Of a stretch of DNA of 33,500 nucleotides, positions 13,150-19,726 are shown one piece after another; within the stretch, counting starts at the first letter, position 1; every line of letters begins with the position of its first letter. The notes under the pieces are model-generated. The model was not told the origin of the DNA. It saw nothing but the letters and a program-made list of their open reading frames with translations, and made no database searches. The DNA lies in NCBI GenBank assembly GCA_009760855.2, contig WPIO01000047.1, positions 494,001 to 527,500 on the forward strand. Reading direction: 5' to 3'. Both the position numbers and the translations under genes were made by a program. Source of the DNA: Cristatella mucedo. Taxonomy: Eukaryota; Bryozoa; Phylactolaemata; Cristatellidae.

Positions 13150-16100
13150 AAAAGAGCTGTGTTCTCAAAGCAGCTGCGTTGTTCGCTTATTATCTCTTCT
13201 AAAGAGAAGGCTAGCTAACAAAGAGACAGCATTGGCAAGGCTTTGCATCAAGGGAGACAGATGGAAGGGGAGAGATGGGGGGTTGATAGAGAGAGCGGTG
13301 CCTGACAGATGTTGTCTGATAGCAGTCTGATGCAGCTTGGCCACTCCCAGGCCGCTATCTGTATTTACATCTGCACTGGGCCCATGTCACTATCTAGCTA
13401 CCTATCTCTCCCTAAGGGGTCTTGCCTCTGCACGTTCGCTCGTGTTCCTGCTGTCGACCGCAGCCGTGCCTTTGAACAACAAGCAAGAACTGGGGCCACA
13501 CTTAATTTGCCAGCCTTATCTTGACATGGCTATCTCTGGCACCGAGTGCAGGTTGGGGCTCATCAGGTCCATTAATCTTATCTCGGGTGCATCATCTGCT
13601 GCGGTAGGATATTTCAGTGCAGCTTTCGAAGACGAGAAGTTTGAGCAAGCACCAGCCGAGTCATCGCCTCAGTGAATGGAGCCAGCGGAGCAGGAAGACA
13701 GAGACAATGCCGATCGGTCAGCCACAGCCAGGGCCAAACGGTCTACGGCTCGAGCTAAGGGGGGGGGGGGAAATCGAAAGGCCCGGTGGACGCCTGACGT
13801 CGGTGCTGTCTCTGCTGGGGCATTTGCCCGGAGAATGAATGGCCAGTAATCGAAAACCGAGAGACTATCTCAGAATTCACCAGATTGATGAGGCCACCTG
13901 CCCAAGCTAGCTGCGATGCGTTCCCTCCGCCGCACAATCGGGCTGCTCCTGCAGAGAGGCGGCGCGGGTTACTCAAATGGTAGCGAGTATCGAGAGCAGC
14001 AGCGAGCCAGCGGGCCACACACAGGCAACGGGTGCACGGGGGAGGGGGCGCACGAGGTGGGAGCTGGCCTTGGCTGACCTTGGCTTTCTCTGCGGTCCTC
14101 TTTGCAGTCTCCTTTTCTTGTTGAGCTCGAACAGCCAGCTGCTCTGAAGCAACTCGCTCGCGGAGCATTTCGTGCTCAAGCGTCATGGCCTCCATCTTTT
14201 GCTCTCGCCAAGCATGTACCTAAAGCAAAGATTCGACTTGAAAGCATGTCAGATCCAGATTCTACAGCAAGTAAAAGCCCCTACAGATTCGCCTTACGAG
14301 AAATTCTGACCCAGACTCTGGTGTAAGTACGTAGTGGTTTCAAGGCTACTTAAGACATGTATGCATCTCAGCATTCCGAGCTCCCGAATTGGCAAAGCTA
14401 GGGGGTGGCAATAAAAAGACGTCCTGAAGTCTAGAGGAGTTTTAACCCAAAGGCATACGACAGCGACTAAAAGACGGCCCTTTAAACGCTTATGCATGCT
14501 ATTTCTTTTCTCTACTATTTCTTGCCGAGTAACAAGTACGGACAAACACATTGAACAATTCAGCTGGCGTAAGCTATATTTTGCATTCCAAGAGAGAGTA
14601 GTCACTTTACAAACACAAATAGGCGGTGAATATTGCCCCAGTTTACGTTTTCGGCAAACTGCTTTGTGCCACAAGATTGGGGCACCAAATCGAACGAGCT
14701 TTAAAATGCATTATTCCTTGCATCTTTTAAATCTCAGGTAAAGACGAATTTTTTGCGGCCAGCTTTTGTTTGGGCTCAGCCTGGATAGAGATTTTAAGTT
14801 TCCCCAGGTCGTAATATTAATTAAATATTATTTTACCACTAGCAATAGTTAACATAACATATCAACGACTATCGCCACCAGGAGGCCATGAAGTCAGTGT
14901 CACAAACCAAGGGTTCGTGGCCTCGGGCTCAAATCCGTCTTGTTATGGTTCAGAGTCTTTTGTTGACACAAAACCGAAATGCGGCATAAGGTGGTAAGGC
15001 AACAGGAATATGGCAATAACAGGCGAATTTGGTCTGCCAATAACCCAACTAAGTGGGAGAAACCTGGGAGGTGAGGAACCACCATTAATAATAAAAAGAC
15101 GTAGTAGCCTAGCATAGCAGCCTAGGAGAGCTAAATCTCTTTCTAGGCACCGTACTCCTCGGCTGGAGGCAGAGATTTCATTTAGAATCTGATGGCTCGA
15201 TGTCCACCCACGCGAGAGCGTGTGACCAATGCATTCACTACATCGATTCATGCCAACGATCCGGCAGGCAACGCAAGTCGCGATTTACTGTACGTCCTCG
15301 GACCTGCTCTCTCAAAATGGGACGCTCTCTTAATTAAAAACATTAAGGTTAATAAGAGCGACACCAAAATTAGCTAATTGGAACTTGAAACTCCCCTGAT
15401 CGGTCAGTTGCTTGTAGTCGCAACCTTCAGTATTGCTATAGCGACACCGAATGCACCTAGCGGTCTAACGAAACATACTGAATCTCTATTTTTCCAATGT
15501 GCTCAAGGCTGTAGCCGGGCTATCCCCCCGAGAGACTCGTTCTGCAGGGATTTGTCCTTTCAGCTCGTGTCCCATAAATTACATTGCATAGGGAGCGGCT
15601 AAGGCAGCGGTTTCCAACCTGTGGGTCACGACCCCTTTGGGGGTCGAACGACCCTTTCGAAGGGGTCGCCTGAGACCATTAGAAAACAAGCATTTCCACA
15701 TTTTGCACACAATAATTTTATGGTTGGGGGTCGCCACAACATAAGGAGCTGTATTGAAAGGGTCGCACCATTAGGAAGGTTGAGGACCACTGGGCTAAGG
15801 CAAAGTAGCTTGCCGGCTCGCAGCAGCGGCAGCATCAGCAGCAGCAGACCCCAAGGAAGTGGGGGGGGGGGGGGGTCAATGAGGGGCGTGTTTTTAATTA
15901 GCTTGCCAATTCTCGACCCTATGTTACCGCTCAACGTGCAGTAACATTTTTCATCTGGCATCGAGGATGCTACGACAGGCGCCCTTCTCCGAAGCCGTCG
16001 ATCTCGGCCTACCAAACACGTCGTCTATGCAGATAACTATTCTTACCAAAGAGCCCGATCTCGAACTTGTTTCATGCAGCACCTCGGTCTGTCTGGCTGG

Positions 16101-16273
16101 CTGTCTTTCCCTCCCTGTCTTTCTCTCTCTCCCTGTCTCTCTCTCACTCTCTCTCCCTGTCTCTCTCTCTCCCCGTCTCTCTCTCTCTCTCTCCCTGTCT
16201 CTCTCTCCCTGTCTTTTTCTCTCTCTCCCTGTTTCTCCCTCCCTGTCTCTCTCTCCCCCTCTCCCCCTCCCCC

Positions 16274-16305
<32 letters not shown>

Positions 16306-18711
16306 CCCTTAGCAAAGGCTCGATAATACTTCATTGCCTGGCTGACGATAAGGAAAACGCTAAAAATAACCATGTGAATATGCAGATTACATAGGCACGC
16401 CGGCTGGCGCCTCATCAAAGGAATGGCCATTGGCGAAAATGCCTCCTCAAAAATGCTCCTCAAAGGTGCTCCCATTCATGCATGCATGAAGCGCTCCTCC
16501 TCCGTGCGAGGAGCTCGAAGCTAAGGGCTAGCCGCCCCGCCAGCACCACCAGGCAGAGCCGGGCTACAGCGAGCAGCGGCCGATCGCCGAGTCCGATCAC
16601 CTTCTCGAACAGGATCCTGCAGATCTCCTGCTGCTTATGTAGCCGCTCGTGCTGTGCCGCCTGCAGCTCCTGGGCTGCGCATAGGTCCAGACACGCGGCC
16701 CTGACCTTGGTGAGCAGCTCGGTGCGAGAGCGCATCCAGTCGTGGGCGACGACCTTGCGCTGCTCCCGAAGCGAGCGAGCGGCAAGTAAGCGAGCCTCGC
16801 TCTCCGCCAGGTCCGCTTTGGCGAAGAGCGGCCACTGGCGCGTCAGGCGATCAGCAACTAGGTGGCGGCGGTGCTGCGCCACGACCACGTCGCACGAATA
16901 GGCGTCGAGCAACGCGCCCATTGCGAAGTCGTCTTCGGCACCCCAAGGCGGCAGCGTCTTCGTGTCGGCGGTGGTGGGGGGTCCTGCCGTGCTCCCAGCC
17001 CTGCGAGAGTCCAAACTTGTCACACGTCTCGCAGCAAGCGAACGCTCGCGCGTGACTATACCACATTTTAAATGCTCCTATGTACATCGTTCGCAGGTCT
17101 TCAAGCTTAAAAACAATTTGGTCCTGCTTCGTTCGAAATGGTGAGCTGGAGAGGTTAAAGTGCCGCCGAACGGTGAGCAAGACTATATGTACACTCAGCA
17201 ACTTCTGGCCTGTGTCAACTAGCGACGGCCACTCATCCATTCGGCGACAGAAGCTTTAGCTCTGCAGATCCTGGACTGTGGAACTCGCTTCAACGATTCT
17301 TACGAAAACGACAGCTACTCTCCTGCTGCCGACTATGGCTCATCCTTTTCAGCGGTCCCGAACTGCTACTTCCATGCTACTCACTATCTCAACTACTCTC
17401 CCGACTCTGCTACGCTTCCCACTTTCTCTTTGTTGCGTGAGATGAAGTCTGATGGCTACCGAATGCGTACCGAAAGCCTCTTAGACTGCGAGTTCGCTAT
17501 TCAAAACTCTCCTTCGTAACACCCACATAGTCTTTATGGCTTTGTGGAGCTACAGACGGAGATACGTTATATTACATTAAAAAAAATCCTAGCTGATTAA
17601 ACAGCCTCTTTTATATAACGACAGAAGAGCCTTTACGGCTATCACCACCGCTTGCAGTGGCGATAAAGGATCGCCCACCGCAGGAATCGAACCCACGACC
17701 TCGGGACCAAGGTCGTGAAAGCAACCGCCTTACCTAGAGTGCCATCGCGGCTCACCCTTATATTACTTATCCAGGCGTTACGGAGCCGGCTTCGGCAAGA
17801 ACCCGACGTTCCGTAAGCACTAAAAGTATTTTCACAAATGGTTTAGCCTTAGGGCATCGCGGCAACGTCTACACACGTCCAAATGCATTATCAGTGGGCC
17901 ACTTTATCGAAGGCTGTTTGGCTAGGACCGATTCGCGACGCTATGTAGCACGGACATGTAGGAGCAGGTCTACTGTAACTAAGACTAAGAAAGTCGCCAT
18001 GTCCCCAGTGCATATCGCGAATATTCCGGACACATGTGCTGAGTCCCCAGCTATTCCTTTGTACTTAAGTTGTGTGCTCCTACTACCGCCCAATTAAACA
18101 AGTGCTACAGGGCCCTGCATTTGCTCGGCACCCACGGCTACACTAAAAGAAAGAGCTTTGGCACTAGGTCCACCTAAATCGTTACAGGTTGCACACACCT
18201 GAAAAGTTAGCCAGACCTTCCTATTCGGGCGGCGTTTCGCTAGGGTGCTCGAATACTGCAGTGGCATTTGCAGTTCCGGGCAGCCGCCACTACCAAGGTG
18301 CCGAGCTGGTTTGGTCCAGCGGTTAAGGTGCTCGCCCCGACCAAGGTCTGACTGAGGTCGTGGGCTCGAGCCCCGAGGCATATGTGAAGCGCCTGAATAG
18401 AGATTAAGTTCTCTTGGGGCGCTATATAAAATGAATTATGTTTTTATTTTTATTTTTAAGGTCCAGACCGAGACGAGAGATTTCCCCGAACACAGACTCC
18501 GACTAAGCAGCCACAAAGAGTACGAAGCAGAGCTCGGCTAACGGCAGAAATTACAGAATTAAGAATGTTGCTGCAAGTTTCGCTTACCGATTCGCAAGCA
18601 AACGGGTCAGCAAACGGATCAGGTCAGATCAAAGCCAGGATAGGGAGAATGGGAGTCAGTGGGATCCAGGGAGCACGGCAGGAGAAAGGAACAGATGACA
18701 GGGAGTGGGGG

Positions 18712-18775
<64 letters not shown>

Positions 18776-18862
18776 GGAGGAGGAGAGACAGGGATTGAGG
18801 TGGAGGCTGCAGCAACAGAGAAAGGAAACGTCAGGCTGAGACGGACGTACCGACAGACAGAG

Positions 18863-18909
<47 letters not shown>

Positions 18910-19641
18910 CGATGAATGGAGGGAGAGAGGCAGAAGAATTAAGTGCCAAGGAAAGGGGTTCTCAAAAGAAATTCAATGCTTCAATGCTTCTTACTTTCTG
19001 TACGAGTCCATGAATGCAAAAATAAAGCTTGCGACGTTTGATTGGGTGTAAAACAAACTTTATCCAATCGAAGTAACAACATTTTCTAGACTATTGTGGT
19101 AGGAGCAGAGCTGAATTTCAGTCTAATACGAGCGGTATTAGCCGAGTTTTGGAATTCACATGGCATCACGCTACACTGAAAATTAAGCTGTACGAAAGTC
19201 ACAAGAATGCACCTGAACAAGCTTCACGCACGATTTACCTCGATCTACCAAGGTTTAGAAAGTTGCAGCGAAAGTCGTATGTGATGCAGAGATCGGTGAC
19301 TTTTTTATTATCGTAGATATGTTGCTTCCGGCTTACATCCGGTTCAGACATGGTTTGCACATTCATTTTTTCTTTTATGTGGAAGTCGTTAAAACTTCCG
19401 ATCCCATTTCTAGCATGTTTGTCTTTTGAAAGGTACCCTGAACAAATACTCGATTGTCTGACTAATTTTATAAGTATTTTCTTGACACCCCCCCTTGAAG
19501 CATAAGAGATTATTAGCAGTTCCTGAATTATAATCTATTGGAACCGAATATACAATAACCTAGAGTTTAGAAAGTATGGCACAACACAAAAAAGGGATAC
19601 AAAGATAAATACACACACACACACACACATACATACATACA

Positions 19642-19726
<85 letters not shown>

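Noticed and set aside
13755-14195. 146-codon minus-strand frame read as one exon
   Set aside because: Only 14219-14079 is coding; similarity stops at a good donor and Pro-rich intronic sequence follows.
14246-14322. Short ATG-led plus-strand frame ending at GTAAGT
   Set aside because: Only 25 codons, no homology, and antisense within a CCDC148 intron; a single good donor is not enough.
16482-16901. 139-codon plus-strand frame
   Set aside because: Antisense shadow of CCDC148 exon c.
16985-17000. Alternative acceptor CACGGCAG for CCDC148 exon c
   Set aside because: It would put the exon out of phase with exon b; the upstream CTCTCGCAG keeps the frame.
17640-17757. tRNA gene on the minus strand (also 29172-29270)
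   Set aside because: Promoter boxes are present, but the body does not form a clean cloverleaf. A conserved non-tRNA 3' part, a TSD and multiple copies make these SINEs.
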